Of a stretch of 64,000 nucleotides of DNA, positions 44,290-57,000 are shown one piece after another. Under the pieces are notes generated by a model. The model was not told the DNA's origin. It made no database searches and was given only the letters and a program-made list of their open reading frames with translations. Made by a program: the position numbers and the translations under genes. The stretch is from Mytilus galloprovincialis (lineage: Eukaryota; Mollusca; Bivalvia; Mytilida; Mytilidae): NCBI RefSeq assembly GCF_965363235.1, contig NC_134846.1, positions 73,506,724 through 73,570,723 on the forward strand, in the 5' to 3' direction. Numbering within the stretch: position 1 is the stretch's first letter; every line of letters begins with the position of its first letter.

Positions 44290-46310
44290 TTAAAACACAT
44301 CTGCATTCGCGTTTATACTTGCGTATACATTTTTTTAACAGTTATGCGTTACAACAGCATGTTGGTTATTATAAGATACTACTAGTATTTATTCTTCTGG
44401 GTAACATAAAAAAATAAGAAAAAGAAAATCAAAGAAATCCACAGAATGGACTTGAATGACGGTCTCTTTGTCATCGTATAGGTATTTCTTTTTAAAAGTT
44501 AAGTTCCATACACCATAGTTGTAACCTGATAGTAGATTAAACAGAGAACACTCTCCATTATAATCACAGAAGATGAGTTTATAAAAAAAATCTAAAATAA
44601 TAAATCAGGCTAAAGCAATTATCGTCATTTTCAATTACAGTAATGTCAATATAATTGTACTGAAATTCTGACTGCAGATTATCCATTTTATGAAAGTGAT
44701 TGGAAATCAAAGAAAATATACGAGATTTATTAATGAGCTGGCTTTTTTAGATAGAAAAATTAGAGTGGACAATACATAACATTGTTAATCGGAAGTACAC
44801 AGTGAAACTGACAGATAAATATTTGTTTTATAAATACATTTCTGATGGTCTCAAAAAAAGATAGATTAGTATTTTCCATCGGTAAATTTGCAATAATGAG
44901 TACTTATGAACGGTATGCTTGTATATTTTTTCCTTTTTCCCTCTGGATTAAATGTTTTCGCTGGTATCTAATGGATTGTACGTATTGAATGTCTAGAAAT
45001 TTATATTGATTTGATATCAATTCAGAATATCAGTTTCAAAAACATTTTTAATGTATTCAGGACCAGCGTTTTGCTTGTGTTAGAAAAAGTTTGGGCTTTT
45101 AAAATTGTGTAATGATGGATTCCGTTTAACCAATAAAATAGTTAAAGAAGACTCAATGTAACTGCCATAAAAGCATGTATATGAATGTCAAATTACGTAG
45201 TTACAGTTTTCCTTATTTTATTATATCATCTTAAGTATAGGTACAATGTATATAATGTATAAAAATCAAGAACGCAAGTTAACTACTCCTATTTTTGAAC
45301 ATATATCTTCCAGTAATATATAAATTAAATAATAACGTTTTTGAAACATCTGACTGATTGAAAGTTGTTGGCAATGGCAATAAGTCCAGTGGCAAATTTT
45401 CATGCATATTCAGACATAGATAAATCAGCAACTGATAAACACTGTGTAGGTTCTGTAACATGGGTCGAACAGAACACATGATGGAAAATTTGGACTGCTG
45501 CTTGAAATTATGGTATGTTGAATAGAGGCAGATATTTTCCTTTGCAACAGGCCGACAACTAACCCATTACATTCGTTACAAGGGTTCTCAAACTACATAC
45601 AGAATGACTAAATGGAACATCAGATTCAAGATCATTATTGGTAATAAAATTGAGAATGGAGTATGGGGAATATATCAAAGGGAGTCAGACAACAACGGGT
45701 GTTGCTAAACGGTAGAAACGGAAAGCGGAACGGAATACGGCACGGAAACGGAAAGAATTAACATCTTTTCTTATGTTTATGTTATCTACATAGGCATGTC
45801 TTATATACTAGTAGTATAATACATGTTCACAAGAAAGAAAAATAGAGGAGTTAATTTGAAATAAAAGATTTTAAAGCATAAAGTATTGAAATAATTAGCA
45901 GGAGGTGACGCGACTATATGTTTTTAAAATATTTGATTTGGTCGTGCGATTCAGTATAGTCTGTTCGACCTGTCTTATTTAAAAAAGAAACGAGGTTGAT
46001 AAATGTCAATCAGGTAGTAACACAACAACCCAAAATAAATAGACATTGTCCTCGACACTAAATAAGATGTGAAGTATAAAAATTTGGTAAAATGCTTTCC
46101 ATTTTTTTTTAATTGCCTTGAATCCGGATTAGTAATGTTTCCGCCGTTTGGCAACATCCCACAACAACCCAACCAAAAAGCAGAAAACAGCACTAGTAGG
46201 CCACCAATGGGTTTTCAACACAAGAGAAAAACCGGTATCCAGCTGGTCCCTACACAAAATTGTGTACTAGTTCAGTGAAATTGGACTAAACTCCTTATAA
46301 ATATGAACTA
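44290..46310. other. Intergenic with one repeat fragment
   Basis: No gene. At 45340-45480 on the minus strand is a fragment of a common bivalve repeat (TATGCATGAAAATTTGCCAC). Its open frame is part of that repeat and not a host protein. Confidence 0.5.
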
Positions 46311-46319
46311 CAATTAAAA

Positions 46320-47330
46320 TAAAGGGAGAATGTGCCCACGGGACACAGATGATGCTCCTGCTCGCATGTTACGTTATAAAGGGACATAACTCAAGAACTT
46401 CGTACCATTTGTAAAGGGGCATAACTATAGACAGGTAAACAAGATGGCACCAAAATTCGTACTATGTTCTGTAGTAATAAGCACTGTGTATATGTTAGAG
46501 AAAGGAAACAAAGAAAACCCAGCAATTTTTCCATTTGTAAAGGGAATAACTCTAGAACAATTAAGTGAAACCACCAAATTTCAAAATTGATTTGTGTTTT
46601 GTGGTACTGTAAATTCAGAAATTATTGCGTGCATTTATTAAGATTTTTGTTATTTTAAACTAGAATGCATTTTAAAGCTTTATGATATTGAGAAAAATCC
46701 CGTTTAATTTATAGAAAACCAGATGCTCTGCAGGGCACAGCTTGATAATACCGCAGAGGTCAAACCCTGAACAGTTAGGGCAAGTATGGAGTATGAACAC
46801 AACATTCAAGCTTGATACAGCTCTGAATTTGGATTGTGATTTATAAATAGTTGAAACAGAATAGGTTTCTGACACAGATTGAATGTAAGAACTTAAAAAA
46901 ATTAAATTGGACATTTACCTTTTATGGTCCAATATCCAAAATCTAAATACATGGTTAGATTCAGCATATCAAAGAACCCAAGAATTCAATTTTTGATGAA
47001 ATCAAATAAGGTTCAATTTTGGACCCTTTAGAACTCAATGTGGACCAATTTGATAAAGGTGCCCCAATATCAAAAATCTAAATACATGGTTAGATTCAGC
47101 ATATCAAAGAACCCCATATATTCATTTTTTGTTGAAATCAACAAAGTTTAATTTTGGACCCCAATTTGGACCAACTTGAAAACTGTGTCCATAATTAACC
47201 ATCTAAGTACATGTTTAGATTCAGCATATCAAATAACCCCAAGAATTAAATTTTTGTTAAAATAAAACTAAGTGTAATTTTGGACCCTGTGGACCTTAAT
47301 GAAGCCCAATTTGAAAATAGGACAAATCAA
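46320..47330 (+). repeat. Dispersed bivalve repeat block
   Basis: Modules known to me from many bivalve sequences: TTTGTAAAGGGGCATAACT, GCAGAGGTCAAACCCTGAAC, then three tandem units of about 120 bp around TACATGGTTAGATTCAGCAT (about 46950, 47080 and 47205). Non-coding. The second module recurs at 27990-28130. Confidence 0.65.
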
Positions 47331-47650
47331 AGAGCTGATAGCTCTGAGGTGGAAGAAGGTGAATAAAAGGTAATTTGAATTACCATAAAAGCAGCCCCAC
47401 TAACCCAGGCTGCTTTGTTCCATTTATTGTTTTTGAGATACGGAGGGACATATGACCCCCCCCCCCTCTTTTTTTCTTCCAAAAAACTAAATATCACTAA
47501 AATAAAATTTTGAATGAAAACCAAAAAGTATACAGATCTTTAGATTAATATAAGAAAGAAGTGTGTAAAGTTTTAAGCAATAATCATAAATTGTTTTTGA
47601 GATACGGCGCGACATGTAAAAAAAACCTCCCCCTTTTTTACAAAATACTA
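47330..47650 (-). repeat. Two units of the TTTTTGAGATACGG repeat (minus)
   Basis: Units of about 130 bp with CAATAATCATAAATTGTTTTTGAGATACGG-type wording and a poly-C tract. These are inverse copies of the tandem units at 60700-61310. Confidence 0.65.
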
Positions 47651-48690
47651 AATAACTGAAAATTTATTAAAATAAATCAAATGTCCTGAAATGTTTATGT
47701 GAATTATTATCTTCCATCCATAGTATGTCTTTACTTGTTTAGTAAACAAATTAATATCCATTTCGACCATTATTTACATTTTCACACAGGTAAACTAATT
47801 TGGCTATAAATACATCAAAGCATGTCTGTGTAGAATCTCGAATCTAAAATCGTAATTGTTATAATTTTATTTCTTTAAATAATCAAATTTAAATTTATGA
47901 AAATAATCATGATTGATAAAATAGTATTGCATAAAGTTTACGTTTTCAGAAGACTATTTATTTTTAGGTCATGGTTCTAGAGGCTTCTTCACATATTTGT
48001 AAACAAACCAATATGGCCGGCACCCGTGATTACCTTTGCACATTTGAAACAAATATTTCGGACAAAAGTCAGATTTCTCTTGTCAATAGGGATTTATATT
48101 TATATTGCAACAAATTATTCAGAAGGATGTACATTCAGTTTAGTTTATATTTCTTATTCTATTAGCATTTAGAGTTTAGTCAAAATTCTCCCAACAGCAA
48201 CGTACTGCTCTTGTCAACTGAGTCTTGAATAATTTTATAAATAGATTCAAACCATTTGAAGTAGAAGGGCATCTAATTCACATCACAAAGGGAAAATATG
48301 AATAAAGACAACAATTTAATAAGAAATAGATCCTTTCTATTTATTAAAAACAAGATCTTTTTGTCTGCAAATTCGTAACTTCAAGGGCGAACATGTAAAC
48401 AGGACTAGTTGTCCCGATACCAAATTCACGCATACGTACTTCAAATATCTACAGTAAAATCATCCGGTTACAAGTAAACAAATAACGTTCATGTAGATGA
48501 GATGAAATCTAATAATTTACATAAATAAAAGGGTACATATTTACGATGGTGATTGTTTTTCAATCCTAATTTACAAATTAAATGATTCAGTTGCTAAATC
48601 ATGTGTAAAAATCGGTGTCAGGAATCAGCAGTTGTTATGAAATTGTAATACAAAGAAACGAATGCGGCATACGGAGAATTCAATGATTTT
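47650..48690. other. Intergenic, no recognised feature
   Basis: AT-rich sequence with no gene, tandem repeat or element end that I can support. Confidence 0.5.
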
Positions 48691-49465
48691 AAAGTCGGCA
48701 CCATTGGCCTTCAGAAGACTTGAGTCTTCTTCCACCAAAAATTAAGAATCTAAATACACTGTTAGATTCAGCTTATAAAAGAACTCCAGTAATTGAAACA
48801 GAGTTTAATTTTGGACCCTTTTGACCCCTAATTCTTAAACGGTTGAGACTAAAACTTCCAAAATCAATCCTAACCTTCTTTTTGTAGTCAAAAACATTGT
48901 GTTTAAATTTCATAGATTTCTATTTACTTATACTAAAGTTATTGTGCAAAAACCCAAGATAAATGATTATTTGTGCCCCTTTTTGGCCCCTAATTCCTAA
49001 ACTGTTGGGACCAAAAAAACACCAAAATTAATCCCAACCTTCCTTGAGTGGTTATAAACCTTGTGTTAAAATTTTGTTGATTTCTATTTACTTACACTAA
49101 AGTTATTATCCAGAAATCTCCCATCTTTGGATGATGTTGACGTCAACGATGACAACGACATGAAACCCAAATACGATCGAAATTGTTTTAATTTTGGCAG
49201 TCATATAAAAATGCAAGTTAAAATTATTGTGATTCCTGACGCATTTTTCACAATAATTTCTGAAATTACAGTACTGAGCATTCTGTATAAATTTCATAAC
49301 ATTTGGTTGAGGTAAACTAAAGTTGGAGAACAGAAAGGAAAATTTCAGCACTTTTTCCATTTGTAAAGGGGCATAACTCTAGAATGGTCAATGGTTTCAA
49401 ACTAAAACTGTGTTTTGTTGTTATAAGCACTATATACAAGTTTCATAGCATTTGGTTGAGGAAAT
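48690..49465 (+). repeat. Dispersed bivalve repeat block
   Basis: Two tandem units around TTGGACCCTTTTGACCCCTA or GGCCCCTAATTCCTAAACTG with ATTTCTATTTACTTA are followed by the module AAAGTTATTATCCAGAAA and then TTTGTAAAGGGGCATAACTC. The same themes occur inverted at 60470-60545 and 61480-61610. Confidence 0.65.
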
Positions 49466-49469
49466 GTAC

Positions 49470-51028
49470 AACAGAAACCATTTTCAGGACATACAGACAA
49501 AGATAAAACTTAATGCCCCCTTCTTTCTGCAGGGGGATGAAAACATAGAAGACTAACAAAGGGCAGATGCTTTTGACTTTGGACAGGCGCACATGTGTGG
49601 TTAGTTTCACATTTTTGTGAGATTTCAACCCGCCCCTATACCTGTATCCAATGAAGAATAAACAAACACACAGCAATATGCTTTGTTTTTATCAACATAC
49701 AATATGTTAAATTTATTTGGGATCTGTCAACTGGGACACAAGACTAAAACATTCATATGTATACCATGAATGTCATGATAGAACTGAAAAACTTTACAAT
49801 CCTAGTCACATTCAGAATACTGCACTAATCTGTCTTGTGACCACTTGAACATTTACTTAGATAAAGGTATTACAGTAGGACCCCATCAAATACTTGCAGC
49901 AATATTTTTCAGGATTTCATATTTTAATACATTCTTTTTTGAACAGTTCATAGCATTTAAGGGAATTGAAGGGACTTAGGGTATGAAATCATTACTCAAA
50001 ATATGTAAATGTTTCATTGTTTATTTACAAAACCATTTACATATAAACACACAAAATGAAATATATATGCTGAAGAAGATGTCATCCTACATTGGAGTCA
50101 AGTAAAAAATAATTGGAATGGACTAACTGATGGAACAACATCATAAAAAAATCATGAAATACACAAATGTATATCTAAAGAATCGAATTTACCAAAAAAT
50201 GAGTGATCAAAATATTATTTTTATTTGTCTGGTTTATAATTGTATAATTATAATTGTATAATTGTCTGGTTTATGTTTCAAAATAAATTTGATAAAATTG
50301 CAAATTATAGAAACAACTCAAAGTTTAAAGACAAAATGTGGCCCAAATATAAGGATTGTATACAATTTGATGACAGTTTTAATGATCAAAAACAAAAAAG
50401 TGTCTTTCTTAGCATTGAAAAGAGTTCTACTTTGACATGTACATATGAAAATTTTATGCTTCAGTAGCATTACATTTCACTTTTTCTTATCAAATAATTG
50501 TTTTAAATCATAAATACATTAAAAACTTCCTCTATAAAAATATCCAATAAACCCACTGTAATTTATCATAGTTTTCAAATATGATTCAATAGTACTGTTT
50601 TTCTCTGAAGCTATTTAAATTGTAGCAATACAGAAATAAGTGGTATTTTTTTGTGAACATGATCAATCCCTATTGGTCTATGCATCAAACATATTTACAT
50701 TAATTAATCAATAAAACAGTGCATAATTAAACAGTTTTTAAGGCAAACTAGAAAAGTTGATGGATTTAACAAAAATAATGAATGAATAGACCACATTATT
50801 CCCTTTAAATTATTCAAAATGCATATATGCACTTAATATCCTATTTCAAAGTGGATTAGTTTAATAAATCATTATTATCTGCAGAAACAGAATACTGCAT
50901 GATCATGATGATATTGTATCTTATATACAGCATAAATCAGTGAAACTGTATAATCTTTTTTTTTCTGTAGATTACTCTCTCTTTTCAATGTCACAGAAGT
51001 TAATTCTATGTCTTCTTTACACAGGTTT
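49470..51028. other. BUD31 3' UTR and downstream flank
   Basis: AT-rich. A minus-strand AATAAA near 50219-50224 could end the BUD31 transcript, which would give a 3' UTR of about 800 bp. Nothing else is recognised. Confidence 0.4.
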
Positions 51029-51079
51029 CAACCTGAACATCCACGACAACCACAGTGTATACATTCAACAATCTTGCCC
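51029..51079 (-). CDS. BUD31: BUD31 coding exon 4 (last)
   Basis: The acceptor TTTTTTCAG ends at 51080. The exon codes for [16 protein letters not shown] and the stop (51031-51029). At 17 codons it is too short to stand out as an open frame and was found from the protein family. Confidence 0.95.
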
Positions 51080-54000
51080 TGAAAAAATAGGAAAAATAAA
51101 TGATGTTCTTTAAATGGGTATTAGCTAGGATTAAGATCCAAAACAAATTACTGATCTGATCTTAATTTTGTTTTGAATATTTATAAAAGCCTGTTATTGA
51201 AACAACATTTAGCTAAATGTTAGCAGTCAGTTTGATTCAATTTTGTCAAATAAGCTCAGAATATAACTGATGTATTACATGCTTGCAAGTAAATTTTTCA
51301 ACCTCATTTGAATCTGTATTCATTTTGTTCATGTAATTTTCATTATCACCATTAGTGTGATATATGTTGTGTATAATGTGCTGATACAATATAACAAGTC
51401 CATGCATCATCTCTTTCTCATGGACTTTTTGTAATTTGGATCTTCATTTGAGTAATGATTGATTGATTACTGTATATTCAAAAATTATTGCGATGTTTTT
51501 ATTATTGCGAAAAATGCGACAGGATTATAATCGCAATAATTTAATCTCACATTTTGAATTTTTTATATGAATAAACTAGGAGTTTTCTCAATATCGCAAA
51601 AAAAAATTGCATCGCATTAATAATTATGCACGCAATAATTTCTGAATTTACAGTTATTGATGATTATATTATTCTGTATCAGCAACATTTCAGTAATGTA
51701 TGTCATAATTCAAATATGAGAAAATTGACATTGCAATATAAACAACGATTTGGAAAATATTCCTAAATTGCATATTCTTATCCACAAGTATGAGATGAAA
51801 CATTAGAATTATATTTGGGAACCAGTTAAATTTGTATCAAATATCATATAAATACACAAACAATCACATAGTGCTGCAGATTTGCTTAAAAGGACAAAAC
51901 ATGACAAAAGTCATCTGTAGTAGAAATGTTTCGGTTTACAGAGAAACAGTAAACATAACCAGTGATTTTGCTAGCGCTCGTCACTTTCGTATTTTACGAA
52001 AGGGTTTTCTCATTGACGAAAGTATTTCAAATCAATTTCGTCACTTTAATTTTGAAAGTGTAAAAAAAATTCGCAATAAAAACTATAAATCTACCTGTCT
52101 TCATGTTTTTGACAAGTTTATGACCTCCAGGTAATTAACATTTTTAACAGGTGTTACAAGTTGTGATTACAACTAATCCGCTTATCGCCATCGGATGGGT
52201 CACTAATCCGTTAATTATTATTAAACCCCATAATTATTTCCCCAGGAAAACCAGTCAGTCGGCAAGTCATTTCAACAACCAGCTAGGAGTTTAGTTTCGT
52301 CAATTAATCAAAAATGTAACAACCCGGTCAGTTCGCATTTGAATTTCAATATTTTTCCAACGATCTGAAGTTCATTTGTCGTAGATTCGTCATTCGAAGG
52401 CATTTTCGTCATATTTGATTTAAATTTTCATCAAAAAACTTTCGACAATTTCCATTTAAAATAAAGAACTTTAATGTGTTTATTCAAAACTTTCACGAGT
52501 TAAACAGGTGCTTCCTGTATTGTGTTCTACGCATGCGTGAAAGTATTCCTTTGACTAGTTATGTCATAACTTCTGGATGTCAGACAAATGTTCATTGCAA
52601 AAGTTAACTGATGGTGACAGTATTATAATAGTCTACTAAATAACATTTACAACTTTATATTTTTAGTACTTACTGCTTCAAGTTTAGACTTGGGTACTCT
52701 ACAAATGCAGTTTGTTGCAAAGTTTGTGTCTCTAGTTTGTATACAACGTAAACAGCATAAATTTTCATATCCCTGTTTTTTCCATTTTGCGATCAAATTT
52801 TTATCTGCCATGTTTTCTTTTAAACAATAATCATATAGCTCTGAAAACAGAAAGAAATTAATTTAAAGTATATCAATCCTCTATGTATACAGATCCTACA
52901 TGTAACTTATCTGTTAAGATTTTTATAATGTAAAAAATTCTTATTTCCGTAATGGTATAGAACCATTAGTGTAGGCCCTGTCGGAAAGAACATACAAGAA
53001 AGTAGTACATATCTTAAACAAAATAGTTCAAACGCAAAGCTGTATCTTTGTAACCAGTAATAGCAGGTATATTTGGTTAGTTCAAAGTTGTGGTATCAAA
53101 TGAAAACTTGGGGACTTGGGATCACTGTAGATTTATTTGAATGATACATGTACATGTTCAGATCAGAAGTTCCTGTTTTTGTACTATCAAACCTATGGGA
53201 ACCAGTACGCTCTAATATGCAATAAAAGGTATGTTAATTTTTTCACAAGTCAGGATAAGGTATACATGTATAGTTTTGACATGAAATAACTACCACTTTA
53301 TTTGAACTTAAGATAAAGTAGCCTATTAATGCTTGAAATTTTAATTTTTAGAATTTAACATAGAAAGCAATGGGGCTATGAATTAGTGGTTTTATACCTA
53401 ATGCATGTGTAAGTATAGAGATATACTGCAGATAAAATAAGTGTTTAGGTTGATGTTTCAGATAATTACTTATTGTTCCATAACATATTCTCAACTGTTT
53501 GTCTTACAAATGAGAAAAGAAAAATCACTAACCATACTTTTTTCTCACAAACATCACAATATGGAGTAATTAAACTAACTGAAAGAGAGACAACCTGTAC
53601 ATTACTACAACATTTCTCAACAAGGAGTAGTAGAGAGTTTGTCAGAATACAACATGAGGACAACACACAACACCAAATGAAGGAGTAGTAGAGAGTTTGT
53701 CAGAATACAACATGAGGACAACACACAACACCAAATGAAGGAGTAGTAGAGAGTTTGTCAGAATACAACATGAGGACAACACACAACACCAAATGAAGGA
53801 GTAGTAGAGAGTTTGTCAGAATACAACATGAGGACAACACACAACACCAAATGAAGGAGTAGTAGAGAGTTTGTCAGAATACAACATGAGGACAACACAC
53901 AACACCAAATTAAGGAGTAGTAGAGAGTTTGTCAGAATACAACATTAGGACAACACACAACACCAAATGAAGGAGTAGTAGAGAGTTTGTCAGAATACAA

Positions 54001-57000
54001 CATGAGGACAACACACAACACCAAATGAAGGAGTAGTAGAGAGTTTGTCAGAATACAACATTAGGACAACACACAACACCAAATGAAGGAGCATTTATTT
54101 TACTCTTAATCTTCAATGAGGTGCATAGTTTCATTTTTGGTAGTCTGCCTGTCACTTAATTATTTATACATTCTAGTAACCAAATTAACTTTAATTTACC
54201 AGTATCTCTATGCTTGCAAAATATGCTCGTACTTAGGAAACAACAAATATTTTTTACAAGTAGTGTTTTGGTTTGCTGCAGCATACTAAGTGTTTCCTAT
54301 TCTAGTCTCATTAATTTGGCTAAGATGTATGGTGTGCAGTAACTAAAACTATCCTTATTATTGCAAATGTACAATTTTAAATCATTACCTCTACTGATTG
54401 CTTTCCTGCGATAAAATAAGTCATATATGTATCGTGATTTCTGATGATGCAGTCTGAAGATTGGCCACAAAGCTTCAACTTTTCTTTTTCCCTCATGTGG
54501 ATCTGTTTCAGCTGTAATTACAACATACATTGATGTATACTTTTACATGTATTATGTTAGTTTTAATACTTAATTCTTAATACTTACACCTATCAATGCT
54601 GTCATGCATATATATGCAAATACCATTCATGTAATTCAGTTCTATAGTCAATGGTCATGAAAGTATTAGTCGTTCTTGGAACCAAAAGCCATGGATTTCT
54701 GACATTGTCATAAGCATGCAATTTCTGTTCATTTTTTACACACACATCAGTTGGAACATTGTACATGCAATTTAATGTCTGGCAAGGGATGATCTTAAAA
54801 ATGTTTCCCCAGGGTTCATTCGTCCTGCTTTTTTTTGAAGTTGTCTATTTGCAGATTATTAATTATTTGAACAGAGTACATGTAAGTTTGTTGAAAAATT
54901 AGCCGATTATTTGTAATCAGTCAGGGGACTTACTTAAATGAGTGATTTTCTAAATCACTGATTCAAGTAACATATTTCCACAAAGGTTGGAAGTAAGAGT
55001 TGTCTTTCTTTAATAATCTCCCATTTAAGTAGTACAACTTTATAATCACTAGAAGAAGTGATTTAATTTTATTGTAGCTTTAAATATAGAATACTAATGA
55101 TCCAGGGGCTAATTATGTTTCTAAAATTATCAGAACCAACACCTGTGTTGATAGGATGACCAGGTCATTTCAGGTGATGACCTTGACCCGAATTTAGGAT
55201 AATGACATAAAAATCACTTGTTAAGTATCATACCTCAATTTCCTTTTCAAAAATCACTTCTTAAGTATCACTATTTTAATAACCCCCACTAATTTCAACA
55301 CCCCTGAAATTATTATCAGGAACAGGTGAATTTTATTACATTTATAATCTGAAAGATGAAACCTTGAACTTCACAGGAAAAATACTTCCACTGCTGGGAA
55401 AAGAAAGTATATACATGTATATATACATGTATCAGTTCATTATATGTAAAGCCATTATTATAGCATTTTTTTCAACTAAAATAGAATTTGCAGCTAAATG
55501 ATAGCATTAAAGGCATAAACCTTGCTACTTAAAAGAAGCAAAAAGGTATTTTTTTTTTCAATTTTCTAATGAAAAGATATAATTTAAACCTACATGCATG
55601 ACATGTGTACATGTATGTGTTTAAAATTTTGGTAAAACTACAAAATCACAATTTGTGACAAAAATTCTAATTTGGTACTTAAATAAGTCCCCTGACTGGT
55701 AATGCTGTAACCAAATAATTATTTTCCTTAGATTTGCATAGAAGAATACCAAAATACAATGTTTTTAATATCTTTATTGATATTTGTTAACAATTTTAAT
55801 AATTTGATTTATCATGTTTATGCAGTCAATAAAATAAATGAACTTTAAATCCTTTTCATGTTTTTCAATTCGTACATCATTGTTTTTACTCATTCCAAGC
55901 TGACTACAAATGAACTTTATCCAAACAAAAGGTTGTTTACATGTATATTATTAATCCACAGAAGACAATAATATTTGTACAACATGTGTACAACAATTAG
56001 TGACAATTATTATTAATAATTATCCCCCAAAACAACCCATCAATTTTAAATTACCCATGTGTTTTCATGATTTTCAATCATATAAAGTACCATTTAATAA
56101 TTCGAATAAGTTTATTAAACTTAAATACCTGTATTATTAATAATTTTTTATAAAAGTAGGGAGGACGAACCCATGGCGAACAGACACTCAGGGCGAACAG
56201 TCTGGGCAAACATGTATTTAGGGTGACCACACCTGATGCCATATCTTTGGATTCCATATTTTCTGGCACACCAAAATGCAACCATATAAAATTATTGGTG
56301 GCAGTAAGGGGTTGAATAAAATTTCGTTCCTGCTTGCATATGAATTATGATTTTTTTTTTCTAAAAAAAGGGAGCTTTCACATTGCTTAACAATCACTTT
56401 CAACACCTGATTCTGTCTCCACCAACATACCTGTATATACACATTAAACTTTTATAAGTTGTGTTGCAGACCATGACTGCATGGGTACAAGTCAAATTGG
56501 CACCCATAGAAAAAGTCAAATCGGCACCTGGTTAAATCGGTGTCTAGTCAAATCGGCACCTATTTAAAGTCAATTCGTCATCCAATAATATTTGATATAT
56601 ATATATAAAAATAATTCTAAAAATGTTTAAATTCATGATTTATTCTTAAGGTTGGATATTTTTATGCATTACAACGTTAAACATTGTTAAAAGGCATCAA
56701 GCAGCGGTTAGAATACAAAAGTTAATTATTTAATTTGAAGTTTTCCCAACATTCTATGACTGCAGTTTTTTCAATCAATTAATAACTTTATTCAAGTATA
56801 TAGTTAAATATGTTTGGTGTTTTAACTCAACAGTATACAGGTAGTTGTTGATGTTTTATTCTTCAGAAACTTCACAAGGAACAATATGATTATGAACATG
56901 ATGAAGCCCTTACCCAAGTTGTTGTTTAACAATGAGACACAGTGATATTGTTGGCTTTTTTCAAAACTACCTCTACCCTTTTTTATTGGGAAAATATGCG

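Noticed and set aside
45279-45479. 66-codon minus frame starting MCSVRPMLQNLHSVYQ
   Set aside because: It lies in a dispersed bivalve repeat (TGCATGAAAATTTGCCAC module), a fragment of which also occurs near 38460.
51960-52134. 100-codon frame at 51832-52134 in BUD31 intron 3
   Set aside because: It crosses the left end of the hAT-like copy; the second copy at 62171 does not preserve it.
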